Below, one piece after another: positions 1 through 7,455 of a DNA stretch of 11,831 bases. The notes under the pieces were generated by a model. That model saw nothing but the letters and a program-made list of their open reading frames with translations, did no database searches and was not told the DNA's origin. This DNA is from Fidelibacterota bacterium (lineage in GTDB: Bacteria; Fidelibacterota; UBA2242). The stretch lies in assembly GCA_016936335.1 (NCBI GenBank), contig JAFGXZ010000143.1, positions 1 through 11,831 of the forward strand. Direction: 5' to 3'. Within the stretch, counting starts at the first letter, position 1, and each line of letters begins with the position of its first letter. The position numbers and the translations under genes are program-made.

Positions 1-1418
1 ACAGCCGCTGTGGTGTTTCCAACCGCATCCAGTTTGTCGGTACGTTTACGGACATCTCGGCCAAGCATGGACATTTCGGCAATGCCACCGGCATTATCCG
101 CTACCGGGCCATAAGCATCGATAGCTAGTTGAATGCCGGTTGTCGACAGCATGCCGAGTGCGGCAATGGCGATGCCATATAGACCGGCAATACTGTAGGC
201 AATCATGATTGCACCGGCGATGAAAAGGGTAGGCAACATTGTTGACAACATACCCAGGCTTAAACCGGCGATGATGTTTGTAGCATGACCGGTGAGCGAT
301 TGTTTGGCGATCCATTGGGTGGGCTTTCGGGACTCTGATGTGTAGTGTTCGGTAATCGTACCGATCGCGAATCCGGCAATGAGCCCCGTCAAAGTCGCCA
401 GCCAGATATCAAAGGCATTCAATGTTAAATTCCCCACCGAAAGGGTCTCGGGTAAAAACAGTTTTGTTACCGGATAGATCAGTAATAACATCAGGCCATC
501 GGCAACCAGGGTTCCTCTGTTTAATGCTTTTTGTGGATCGCCACCTTCTCGTGTTTTTACCATGAATGTTCCAGCCAGTGAGCAGATGATTCCCAGACCG
601 GCAAGCGCCAAAGGAAGAATGACCAGATTAAGTCCGAATAAGGTACCGAGCACCATAGTTCCGATAATTGATCCGACATAGCTTTCAAAAAGATCAGCAC
701 CCATTCCAGCGACATCGCCGACATTATCGCCGACATTATCGGCAATTGTTGCGGGATTCCGGGGATCATCTTCTGGAATACCGGCTTCGACTTTTCCAAC
801 CAAGTCTGCGCCAACATCGGCCGCTTTGGTATAAATTCCACCCCCGACCCGCGCGAACAGCGCAACGGAACTGGCACCAAAACTGAAACCGCTGAGTATC
901 GGCAATACAACATCGTCCAAACTGGCAATCGAATTACCAAATATCTTTATTAATAATGCAAAAAGACCGGCAAGGCCAATTAATCCCAGACCAACAACAC
1001 TCATTCCCATCACAGAACCGCTGGAAAACGCAACGTTTAACGCTTCATTTAAACCGGTTCTGGCGGCCTGGGTGGTACGGACGTTGGCCAGCGTGGCGAT
1101 CCGCATACCTACATAACCGGCAAGACCGGAACAGCTAGCGCCAATCAGGAAAGACAGAGCGACAAGCCGGTTCGCACCGGAGTTTGCTGTGAATAGCAGC
1201 CCGGCAACGGCCAGTAAAAATATCAGGAGTACCCGGTATTCTCGATATAAGAAAGCCATTGCACCTTCGCGAATATGTCTGGCAATTGTCTGCATGGTAT
1301 CATTGCCGGTATCCTGTTTTGAAATCCATAAAGATTTAAAAAAGGCGAATACCAAGGCAATAAATCCTGTAAAAATTGTGAGATATACCCAGTTCATTGA
1401 TGCTTCCAGCATGATCAT
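1..1418 (-). CDS. hppA: Membrane-bound ion-translocating pyrophosphatase, K+-dependent type (3' end outside window)
   Basis: Integral membrane enzyme that hydrolyses cytoplasmic PPi and pumps H+ or Na+ outward. The visible 472 residues (about two thirds of the usual 660-700) are strongly hydrophobic. They carry the family signatures in order: RVGGGIYTKAADVGADLVGK (190-209), EDDPRNPATIADNVGDNVGD (216-235), DLFESY (242-247) and GNTTAA (467-472), where the window ends. These acidic stretches hold the Mg-PPi ligands. Alanine after GNTT is the K+-dependent subtype signature; K+-independent enzymes have Lys there. E245 in FESY sits where Na+-pumping enzymes carry their gate glutamate, but some K+-dependent H+ pumps share it, so ion specificity is open. 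The start at 1418 is an ATG overlapping the pth stop (ATGA), preceded by GGGGA. A second ATG two codons in (1412) is equally plausible. Translation is probably coupled to pth. No lesion is seen. Confidence 0.96.
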   Translation of the reverse strand, partial: MIMLEASMNWVYLTIFTGFIALVFAFFKSLWISKQDTGNDTMQTIARHIREGAMAFLYREYRVLLIFLLAVAGLLFTANSGANRLVALSFLIGASCSGLAGYVGMRIATLANVRTTQAARTGLNEALNVAFSSGSVMGMSVVGLGLIGLAGLFALLIKIFGNSIASLDDVVLPILSGFSFGASSVALFARVGGGIYTKAADVGADLVGKVEAGIPEDDPRNPATIADNVGDNVGDVAGMGADLFESYVGSIIGTMVLGTLFGLNLVILPLALAGLGIICSLAGTFMVKTREGGDPQKALNRGTLVADGLMLLLIYPVTKLFLPETLSVGNLTLNAFDIWLATLTGLIAGFAIGTITEHYTSESRKPTQWIAKQSLTGHATNIIAGLSLGMLSTMLPTLFIAGAIMIAYSIAGLYGIAIAALGMLSTTGIQLAIDAYGPVADNAGGIAEMSMLGRDVRKRTDKLDAVGNTTAA

Positions 1419-2068
1419 GCATTCCCCGTTTTTGTTTCACGAAGATCAATGGTGTTATACTTATTCATGATACTATCGAAATCAGAAGAAAGATATGCCA
1501 GTATAATTTCGGCGCTAATGTCCAGTACCTTGTCAACAATGTTTTGCTCGGCCTTGGTGAAGTTTTCCAGCACAAAGTCTTCGGCCGGAATACTGTCACA
1601 TTGTGGGCCAATTCCGAGCCGGAGACGTGGAAAGTCTTGAGTCTGCAGATAGTCTGTGATTGATTTTATCCCATTATGCCCCCCTGGAGAACCACTCTTG
1701 CGTAGGCGGATACGCCCCAGCGGCAAATCGATATCATCATAAATAACCAGTATCTTTTCCGGGGACAAAGAAAAATGTTCCAGTAATTGGCGGGCAGCCA
1801 CACCACTTTTATTCATATAGGTAAGTGGTTTTGATAAACAGATGGTAGTATTGTTGCCATTTAAGGATACCAAATCCTGACACCAGAGATAGGATTTCCC
1901 GCCCGAACGAAAATGCAAGCGCCTGGCTTCGGCAATATGGTCAATTACCATAAAACCAAAATTGTGGCGGTTATTTGCATATTCCGTTCCGGGGTTACCG
2001 AGTCCCATAATTGCCTTTGTTATATCTTCGGATGGCTGCCGTCTTATTTTTGAAAAGAAGCTGGTCAT
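1415..2068 (-). CDS. pth: Peptidyl-tRNA hydrolase
   Basis: Cytosolic esterase that cleaves peptidyl-tRNA released from stalled ribosomes, recycling tRNA. The 217-residue product has the Pth core: GLGNPGTEY (22-30) with N25, RHN (34-36) with the catalytic His35, the YMNKSG motif with N86, the YDDIDLP motif with catalytic Asp111, and GGHNGIKSI (129-137) with N132. These correspond to E. coli N10, H20, N68, D93 and N114. The protein is longer than usual at the N-terminus: about 16 residues precede the strand that normally begins the enzyme. An in-frame TGA lies directly before the ATG at 2068, so no longer start exists. The ATG lacks a clear Shine-Dalgarno. An internal ATG at residue 21 has AAAGG upstream but would remove the first beta strand. 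It lies 19 bases after rplY, and its stop overlaps the hppA start. Confidence 0.96.
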   Translation of the reverse strand: MTSFFSKIRRQPSEDITKAIMGLGNPGTEYANNRHNFGFMVIDHIAEARRLHFRSGGKSYLWCQDLVSLNGNNTTICLSKPLTYMNKSGVAARQLLEHFSLSPEKILVIYDDIDLPLGRIRLRKSGSPGGHNGIKSITDYLQTQDFPRLRLGIGPQCDSIPAEDFVLENFTKAEQNIVDKVLDISAEIILAYLSSDFDSIMNKYNTIDLRETKTGNA

Positions 2069-2087
2069 TCATTATCATTCGGTGATA

Positions 2088-2708
2088 TTATTCTTTGTCT
2101 GCTTTATCTTCTTCATCTTCCTCGGTCTCTTCAGCTTCTTCGGCGCCTTCTTCAATCTTCATACCGGTTGCTTTTACAACGGAAACGATAGAACTTTTAG
2201 CCGGGGTTAAAATTTCGAAGTTTTCAGCCTTCAGATCAGATACGAAAATAGAATCACCAATGTTCAGGTCGCTGACATTGACAGTGAAATTATCCGGTAT
2301 GTGGGTGGCCTTACATTTTACTTCAATTTCCCACAGATGCTGAGCCAGCACACCGCCAAAATCACGGACGCCAATGGCCGAGCCCTCAACAATAATCGGC
2401 ACGTTGACGGTGATATCTTCTTTAAGGGTAATACCCATGAAGTCAGCATGGATAATTTCATCGGTTACGGGATCATGCTGAAGATCTTTGAGAATACAGA
2501 TATGTTTTTTATCACCCATATGCAGTTCAATAATATGAGCGTTGGAATGGATGATTGTCCGTAATTCTTTTAAATCAACAGATAATGGGACGGGATCTTC
2601 CCGGTGAAAATAATAGACAGCCGGAATTTTTTCATCTTTACGCAGTTGTTTGTTTACGCTTTTATGAATGTCAGGGCGTAGTTGTGTGTTTAACTTATAG
2701 TTAGCCAT
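2088..2708 (-). CDS. rplY: 50S ribosomal protein L25, long CTC (general stress) form
   Basis: Binds 5S rRNA in the central protuberance of the large ribosomal subunit. The 206-residue protein has the two-domain architecture of the CTC family. An N-terminal L25 domain (about 1-92) starts MANYKLNTQLR and contains KIPAVYYF, in place of the usual IPAVVYG, and HADFMGI at its end. A beta-rich C-terminal TL5/CTC domain (about 95-180) contains VNVPIIVEG and HIPDNFTVNVSDLNIGDSI. The last 25 residues form a highly acidic Glu/Asp-rich tail, common in long-form L25. The ATG at 2708 has an excellent AAAGGAG about 8 bases upstream. It sits 18 bases after prs and 19 before pth; the prs-rplY-pth order recurs in many bacteria. 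No defects seen. Confidence 0.95.
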   Translation of the reverse strand: MANYKLNTQLRPDIHKSVNKQLRKDEKIPAVYYFHREDPVPLSVDLKELRTIIHSNAHIIELHMGDKKHICILKDLQHDPVTDEIIHADFMGITLKEDITVNVPIIVEGSAIGVRDFGGVLAQHLWEIEVKCKATHIPDNFTVNVSDLNIGDSIFVSDLKAENFEILTPAKSSIVSVVKATGMKIEEGAEEAEETEEDEEDKADKE

Positions 2709-2726
2709 TCAAATCTCCTTTAGTGT

Positions 2727-3668
2727 TTAAAAATCAAAAAGTGAGCTAATAGATTCTTCATTATGTATACGTTTGATTGCCTCGGCAAACATTGGTGATG
2801 CGGAGACAATTTCAAGTTTTGGAAACATCCGTTCTTCCGGGATCGAAAGACTGTTTGTAACGATAATTTTGTCAACGGCCGATTCTGTCAACCGACGAAT
2901 ACAATCGCCCGAGAACAGGCCATGAGTTGCGGCGACAGTAATTGTTTTGGCGCCATTTTTCTTTAATAATTCTGCGGCCTGAACGATGGTGCCGCCGGTA
3001 TCAATCATGTCGTCTATTAAAAGGACATGCTCCAGCTGACTCTCGCCGATGACATTCATGACTTCAGCTTTATTGGGCTGTGGGCGGCGTTTGTCTATAA
3101 TTGTGAGAGGCAGACCGAGTATCTGAGCGTAGGAGCGGGCAAATTTAATACCACCCACATCGGGAACAACGATGGTATATTTTTTCCCGGCGATTAACTT
3201 TTTAAGCGGTTCAATAAAAATCGTTTTTGCATAGAGATGGTCGAAAGGAATATTCACAAATCCCTGTATCTGGGATGAATGCAGATCCATAGCCACGATC
3301 CGATCAGCGCCGGCATTGACGATTTCATCCATAATCAGACGAGAAGATATGGGTACCCGGGGCTGATCCTTGCGATCCTGGCGGGCGTATCCGTAATAAG
3401 GAATAACGGCCGTTATCCGCTTGGCGGAAGCGCGCCGGGCGGCATCCAGAATCAACAACAGCTCGAGAATGTTTTCTGCAGGAGGATTGGTGGGCTGGAC
3501 AATAAATACATCGGCGCCCCGAATATTCTCTTCGAAGCGTAACCAAATTTCACCATCGCTGAAATTACTGATTGATATTTTACCCGGCGTAAGACCCAGT
3601 ATTTCGTTGATTTCCCGGGTCAGATTGGGATTTGCCCGGCCTGAAAATACTCGTGCGTTAATATCCAT
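2727..3668 (-). CDS. prs: Ribose-phosphate pyrophosphokinase (PRPP synthetase)
   Basis: Transfers pyrophosphate from ATP to ribose 5-phosphate, giving PRPP for purine, pyrimidine, NAD, His and Trp synthesis; a cytosolic hexamer in this family. The 313 residues are full length for class I enzymes. Visible motifs: FSDGEIWLRFEENIRG (36-51), the ATP-site stretch YYGYARQDRKDQPR (91-104), MDLHSSQIQGF (127-137) with the metal-binding His130, the catalytic-loop KRR (193-195), and the PRPP loop IDDMIDTGGT (218-227). Many bacteria have HAGQIQGF where this has HSSQIQGF, a mild variant outside the key residues. The ATG at 3668 follows AGAAGGAATT. It begins only 24 bases after the 3' end of tRNA-Gln, so its mRNA is probably made by read-through and its 5' end by tRNA 3' processing. 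It lies 18 bases ahead of rplY. Confidence 0.97.
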   Translation of the reverse strand: MDINARVFSGRANPNLTREINEILGLTPGKISISNFSDGEIWLRFEENIRGADVFIVQPTNPPAENILELLLILDAARRASAKRITAVIPYYGYARQDRKDQPRVPISSRLIMDEIVNAGADRIVAMDLHSSQIQGFVNIPFDHLYAKTIFIEPLKKLIAGKKYTIVVPDVGGIKFARSYAQILGLPLTIIDKRRPQPNKAEVMNVIGESQLEHVLLIDDMIDTGGTIVQAAELLKKNGAKTITVAATHGLFSGDCIRRLTESAVDKIIVTNSLSIPEERMFPKLEIVSASPMFAEAIKRIHNEESISSLFDF

Positions 3669-3692
3669 AATTCCTTCTTAAAATTAAACTTG

Positions 3693-3763
3693 CTCGGGGA
3701 CTTGGATTCGAACCAAGATTGACGGCTCCAAAGGCCGCAGTCCTGCCGTTGGACGATCCCCGA
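3693..3763 (-). tRNA. tRNA-Gln (anticodon UUG)
   Basis: A 71-base cloverleaf folds completely. The acceptor stem TCGGGGA pairs with TCCCCGA over 7 bp including U1-A72. The D stem is GTCC/GGAC with an AACGGCA loop. The anticodon stem GCGGC/GCCGT carries the loop CTTTGGA, with anticodon TTG at 3729-3731. The variable loop is CAAT, and the T arm is CTTGG/CCAAG with loop TTCGAAT. The weak U1-A72 pair and discriminator G73 are classic glutamine identity features. CCA is not encoded: G73 is followed by CAA, so a nucleotidyltransferase must add it. It lies 18 bases after the ispE stop and 24 bases before the prs start, with no room for its own promoter or terminator. Confidence 0.96.
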
Positions 3764-3781
3764 ATATATTGCGCTGTTTTT

Positions 3782-4621
3782 CTATTGAATGATGGGAAGA
3801 GATATGAAGCTTGCGTCGTTTATAAACAATTGCCGGGCAATTTCTGCCTCATGCCTGTTAATAAATGTTCCAAACACAGTCGAACCGCTTCCCGACAAAC
3901 CGGCATAAATGGCTCCTGCTTGTTGGAGCTGGGATTTAATGGCGCCGATTTCTGGATATGCTGGAAAAACAACAGATTCAAATTGGTTTTCAAACAACTC
4001 CCAGTGAATCCTGCCGGATTCAAATAGGTCACGAAATTTATACCCAGTTTTTCGCTTTGTCAAGTTGAATTGTTGATAAGCCCAGGGAGTTGAGATATAA
4101 GTTGGCGGAAAAATCAATAAAAGTACAAAGGTTTCGGGCAGATTCAATGGCGATAAAATATCACCGATTCCTTCGGCTAGCTGAGTGCCGCCCCGTATAT
4201 AAAATGCCACATCGGCCCCAATTTGGCTGGCGATTTGGATCAGTTCTGATTGATTTTGCTGGATATCCCAGTGATAATTGAGAAATTTTAAAACCGTCGC
4301 GGCATTTGAACTACCACCACCAAGACCGGCACCAACCGGAATTCGCTTCTTTAAGTGAATATGCCAATCGTTGGAATCCGGGGCCAGAGATTTCATTTTT
4401 TGATAGGCGATGCTGCACAGATTACGCGAATCACAGGGAATAGATGTATCATTACTGGTTAATGAAAAATCATTGGCTTCGGTGAATGTAAGGGTATCAT
4501 GCAGATCAATTTCCTGAAAAAGCGAACTGATTGAATGATAACCATTTTCCAGCCTGTCAGTAATTCTCAGGCAGAGGTTAACTTTTGCATTTGACCGAAT
4601 AGAAAAAGACGGATTACTCAT
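3782..4621 (-). CDS. ispE: 4-diphosphocytidyl-2-C-methyl-D-erythritol kinase
   Basis: Phosphorylates the 2-hydroxyl of CDP-ME with ATP in the MEP isoprenoid pathway, between the IspD and IspF steps. It is a cytosolic GHMP-superfamily kinase of 279 residues, normal length. N-terminal NAKVNLCL (11-18) holds the substrate Lys13. The GHMP ATP loop is PVGAGLGGGSSNAA (95-108). GADVAF (135-140) holds the catalytic Asp137, equivalent to E. coli D141. A C-terminal YAGLSGSGSTVFG is the third GHMP motif. The reading frame is open upstream to an ATG at 4666, but the added residues lie inside dedA and match nothing in IspE, so I chose the ATG at 4621, which starts MSNPSFSIRSNAK. That start overlaps the dedA stop by 8 bases and has no obvious Shine-Dalgarno, which suggests translational coupling. 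Confidence 0.96.
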   Translation of the reverse strand: MSNPSFSIRSNAKVNLCLRITDRLENGYHSISSLFQEIDLHDTLTFTEANDFSLTSNDTSIPCDSRNLCSIAYQKMKSLAPDSNDWHIHLKKRIPVGAGLGGGSSNAATVLKFLNYHWDIQQNQSELIQIASQIGADVAFYIRGGTQLAEGIGDILSPLNLPETFVLLLIFPPTYISTPWAYQQFNLTKRKTGYKFRDLFESGRIHWELFENQFESVVFPAYPEIGAIKSQLQQAGAIYAGLSGSGSTVFGTFINRHEAEIARQLFINDASFISLPIIQ

Positions 4622-5225
4622 GCTTTTTTCGCAGAACTGGTAAATATAATTTCCAGGCAATCCCAATCAGAATCAAACTTATCAACAGGACATTGACAAT
4701 TGTTGAATATTCAATAAGTACATTTTTCACGATTTCCCAGTTTGCTCCCAGCAGCATACCAGAATGGAAGATTATGCTGTTCCAGATAAGAATTCCAATA
4801 CTTGTTAAAATTGATGCTTTAATAATTGATATATCCATAATACCGGCAGTTGCAGACAAAAACAGTCGGCTACCCGGAATAATTCGCCCGATAATAAGCG
4901 ACCAGGTTTCATGACGCTGAAAAAGGTTTTTATATTTTATGGTTTTTTCCCGGGTTACCCGAAAAGGTAATTTATTATATAAATCCCGTCCCCAGTAGCG
5001 GCTTAGTAAAAAAATAAATGAGAATCCGATAAAAGATGCAAATACGGTTATAAAAAATGTTAGTACCGGAAATAAGGTTCCTCTTCCGCTGAGATATGCC
5101 GCAAAAACCAATACGGCGTCACCCGGAACAAATGGGACGGTGTTTTCTAAAAATATAAATAGAAATAATGCTGAATAAATAAATAGAAAGTTATAGGAAA
5201 GGAGACTCTCAAGAAATGTTTCCAT
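4614..5225 (-). CDS. DedA/VTT-family membrane protein
   Basis: Polytopic inner-membrane protein of 203 residues. DedA/VTT relatives are implicated in membrane lipid homeostasis, including undecaprenyl-phosphate or phosphatidylethanolamine flipping; the exact substrate of this one is unknown. Hydrophobic segments lie near residues 10-27, 33-46, 50-75, 123-155 (with a break) and 172-195. Family hallmarks are the re-entrant motif E27-N-x2-P31-x2-P34-G35-D, then GRIIPGSR (113-120) with its conserved arginines and Pro-Gly, followed by TAG and a downstream W148-N. The ATG at 5225 shares one base with the ispF stop (TAATG), and its 3' end overlaps ispE. It thus sits physically coupled between two MEP-pathway genes. 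A link to undecaprenyl carrier traffic is attractive because undecaprenyl is made from MEP products, but that is inference. Confidence 0.9.
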   Translation of the reverse strand: METFLESLLSYNFLFIYSALFLFIFLENTVPFVPGDAVLVFAAYLSGRGTLFPVLTFFITVFASFIGFSFIFLLSRYWGRDLYNKLPFRVTREKTIKYKNLFQRHETWSLIIGRIIPGSRLFLSATAGIMDISIIKASILTSIGILIWNSIIFHSGMLLGANWEIVKNVLIEYSTIVNVLLISLILIGIAWKLYLPVLRKKHE

Positions 5226-5710
5226 TAGAATCCGATCAATGCAGTTGCAAAAACAGCAATGCCCTCTTCACGTCCTGTGAAACCCATTTTTTCTGTTGTT
5301 GTTGCTTTAATTGAAATAGCGTCTCCCGGGATTTTCAACAAAGGCGCCAAGGCGTTTCGCATTTCTGCAATATAGGGATTAATCTTGGGTTTCTGGGCGA
5401 TCACCGTTATATCAATATTGCCAATATAATAGTGCCTATCTTCAATTAATGTCACGACTTTTTCGAGCAATAGTTTACTGGATATACTGGCATATTGCAA
5501 ATCGGTGTCGGGAAAATGTGACCCGATATCACCGAGGCTGGCTGCTCCAAGCAGGGCGTCCATAATGGCATGGATGACAACATCAGCATCGGAGTGCCCT
5601 ATCAGGCCTTTTTCAAACGGAATACCAATTCCTCCGAGAATTAAAGGACGACCAGCGGTGAAAGCGTGAGCATCTATTCCGAGACCAACACGTATGTTAA
5701 ACCGTTTCAT
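5225..5710 (-). CDS. ispF: 2-C-methyl-D-erythritol 2,4-cyclodiphosphate synthase
   Basis: Cyclises CDP-ME 2-phosphate to MEcPP with release of CMP, the MEP step after IspE; a metal-dependent cytosolic trimer in this family. The 161 residues are full length. Metal ligands appear as GIDAHAF (11-17) with D13 and H15, and as H47 in GHSDADVVIHAIMDALLGA (39-57); they match E. coli D8, H10 and H42. GDIGSHFPDTD (60-70) and the C-terminal ATTTEKMGFTGREEGI are also typical. The ATG at 5710 overlaps the ispD stop by four bases (ATGA), with AAGGA about 10 bases upstream. The stop shares one base with the dedA start. IspD and IspF are fused in some bacteria; here they are separate and overlapping. Confidence 0.97.
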   Translation of the reverse strand: MKRFNIRVGLGIDAHAFTAGRPLILGGIGIPFEKGLIGHSDADVVIHAIMDALLGAASLGDIGSHFPDTDLQYASISSKLLLEKVVTLIEDRHYYIGNIDITVIAQKPKINPYIAEMRNALAPLLKIPGDAISIKATTTEKMGFTGREEGIAVFATALIGF

Positions 5711-6399
5711 GACATTTCCTTTTCAAGCAAAGCCTGGGCAATTATTAAATCATCGGGACTGGTTATTTTAAGATTCCAGGATGTGTTTTCAACAATGGCA
5801 ACACTTCCGCCTATCGCTTCAACAAAATCTGAATCATCAGTAGCATTTAATTTATTATTAAAAGCATGTTCATATGCTTTTTTAATCACTGTTTTTCGAA
5901 ATGTTTGAGGGGTTTGTGCCTGCCAGATAGAGCTTCGGTCAAGGGTGCGGACAACGGTTCCGGCGGACACCTCTTTCAGAGTATTGATTGATCGGGCGGC
6001 AATAATAGCACCGTCATATTTTTCACAAAGATCAATGCTTTTTTGAATTAGATCGGGGCGAACCAAAGGTCGAACCCCGTCATGAATACAGATGATTGAA
6101 GCGTCAGAACTTACGGCATTTAAACCATTTATTACCGATTCCTGACGTTGACTGCCGCCGGCAATTATCCGAATAGGTACAGATGTTGATCTTGGAATGG
6201 AATCCTGTAGAAATTTGGAATTTAGATAGTCCAATGGACCAATGATAATGATCTCAAGTATGGATGGCAATAGTAAAAAGCGATGAATAGAATGGAATAA
6301 AACAGTATGCCTCCCCAATCTCAGAAACTGTTTTGGGGTGCTTGAATTCATCCGGGTTCCACTCCCGGCCGCCACGATGATTACACTGACTGTTTTCAT
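5707..6399 (-). CDS. ispD: 2-C-methyl-D-erythritol 4-phosphate cytidylyltransferase
   Basis: Couples MEP with CTP to give CDP-ME and PPi in the MEP pathway. The 230 residues are a normal, unfused length with a nucleotidyltransferase fold. The CTP-binding loop is VAAGSGTRM (9-17) with R16, followed by TPKQF (21-25) with K23. GGSQRQESV (81-89), HDGVRPL (106-112, usually HDAARPL), QAQTPQTFR (160-168), TDDSD (187-191) and NLKIT (209-213) follow in the expected order. The usual DTIK-like segment reads NTLKEV here, a modest divergence. The ATG at 6399 lies 9 bases after queA, with only a weak AGAAG upstream. The stop overlaps ispF. The PPi it releases is the substrate of the membrane pyrophosphatase encoded further down the same run. 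Confidence 0.96.
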   Translation of the reverse strand: MKTVSVIIVAAGSGTRMNSSTPKQFLRLGRHTVLFHSIHRFLLLPSILEIIIIGPLDYLNSKFLQDSIPRSTSVPIRIIAGGSQRQESVINGLNAVSSDASIICIHDGVRPLVRPDLIQKSIDLCEKYDGAIIAARSINTLKEVSAGTVVRTLDRSSIWQAQTPQTFRKTVIKKAYEHAFNNKLNATDDSDFVEAIGGSVAIVENTSWNLKITSPDDLIIAQALLEKEMS

Positions 6400-6408
6400 G
6401 GGAATCTT

Positions 6409-7443
6409 CTATAGGATTACCATTGCATCACCGTAACTGAAAAAGTGATATTTCTTTTTTGTAGCTTCATTATAGGCTTTTAATACCAGATCGAGGCCGG
6501 CAAATGCAGCAACCTGCATTATAAGGGTCGATTTGGGTTGGTGAAAATTGGTGACCAGGATATCCACCATTTTAAAATCATAGGGTGGATGGATGAATTT
6601 ATCAGTCCAACCCTTTCGCGGACTGACCTGAAAGCCGGATACTGTTACGGTTTCCAGGGCTCGCACGACGGAGGTTCCGACAGCGATTACCCGTTTACCT
6701 CGGGCTTTGGTTTCGTTAATGGCGATGGCAGTTTCTGCGGAAACCTCATAGTATTCGGAATCCATTCTGTGCCGGGATAAATCCTCAACGGTTACCGGGC
6801 GAAAGGTTCCAAGACCGATGTGTAGAACGATGGGGCGGATTTTCACACCTTTGGCTTTAATTTTATCGATCAAATCTTTTGTAAAATGCAGTCCAGCGGT
6901 GGGTGCCGCTACAGCGCCGCGACGCTTAGCATAAACGGTTTGATATTTGATTTTATCAATTGGGGTTGGATCACGATCAATATAGGGCGGTAATGGTGAC
7001 TGTCCGATTTTGTCAATCAGGGCATAAAGATCCTGCTGGGATATGTCGTTAAACCGGACGACGCGACCACCTGAAACAGTATTGTCAATAACATCGCACT
7101 GAACACCGTCAGCGACGGTGAGTTTGTTGCCGATCCGTACTTTACGTGCGGGTTTGACCATGACTTCCCAAAGGTTATTTTCCAGTTCACGCAGTAAAAA
7201 GACTTCGACTTTTGCTTCGGTCCGATCCTTGATTGCCCAAAGTCGGGCTGGATAGACCATTGTTTCATTGACAATGAGCAGATCGCCGGGGTTCAGATAA
7301 TCAGGTAGATCATAGAAATGTTTATGCTGAATACTTTGATCCTTGCGATTTACAACCATTAATTTGGAATGATCGCGTTTTTCAATCGGGTATTTGGCGA
7401 TTAATTCTTCGGGTAATTCGTAATCAAAATCGGATAGTCTCAT
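6409..7443 (-). CDS. queA: S-adenosylmethionine:tRNA ribosyltransferase-isomerase
   Basis: Transfers and isomerises the ribosyl group of SAM onto 7-aminomethyl-7-deazaguanine in tRNA, forming epoxyqueuosine at position 34 of GUN-anticodon tRNAs (Asp, Asn, His, Tyr). The 344 residues are full length. Motifs include LIVNETMVYPARL (56-68), LPPYI (151-155), YQTVYA (167-172), GAVAAPTAGLHFT (176-188), HIGLGTFRPV (208-217), HRMDSEYYEV (225-234), GTSVVRALE (256-264, usually GTTSVRALE), TNFHQPKSTL (298-307) and FFSYGDAM (334-341). The ATG at 7443 has AAGGAG at 7451-7456, which touches the ruvB stop. Adjacency to ruvB is common in bacteria. No other queuosine gene is in the window, and the resident tRNA-Gln is not a queuosine substrate. 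Confidence 0.97.
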   Translation of the reverse strand: MRLSDFDYELPEELIAKYPIEKRDHSKLMVVNRKDQSIQHKHFYDLPDYLNPGDLLIVNETMVYPARLWAIKDRTEAKVEVFLLRELENNLWEVMVKPARKVRIGNKLTVADGVQCDVIDNTVSGGRVVRFNDISQQDLYALIDKIGQSPLPPYIDRDPTPIDKIKYQTVYAKRRGAVAAPTAGLHFTKDLIDKIKAKGVKIRPIVLHIGLGTFRPVTVEDLSRHRMDSEYYEVSAETAIAINETKARGKRVIAVGTSVVRALETVTVSGFQVSPRKGWTDKFIHPPYDFKMVDILVTNFHQPKSTLIMQVAAFAGLDLVLKAYNEATKKKYHFFSYGDAMVIL

Positions 7444-7455
7444 GAATAATCTCCT

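Noticed and set aside
709..741. Short tandem repeat of a GCCGACATTATC-type unit
   Set aside because: It encodes the repeated Asp-Asn-Val-Gly motif of the pyrophosphatase active site, so protein constraint explains it.
557..940. 127-codon minus-strand frame
   Set aside because: It is an alternative frame of hppA; the real hppA frame carries the pyrophosphatase motifs straight through without a frameshift.
4622..4666. Longer ispE start at 4666 adding 15 residues
   Set aside because: The extension lies wholly inside dedA and does not resemble IspE; the family N-terminus begins just after the ATG at 4621.
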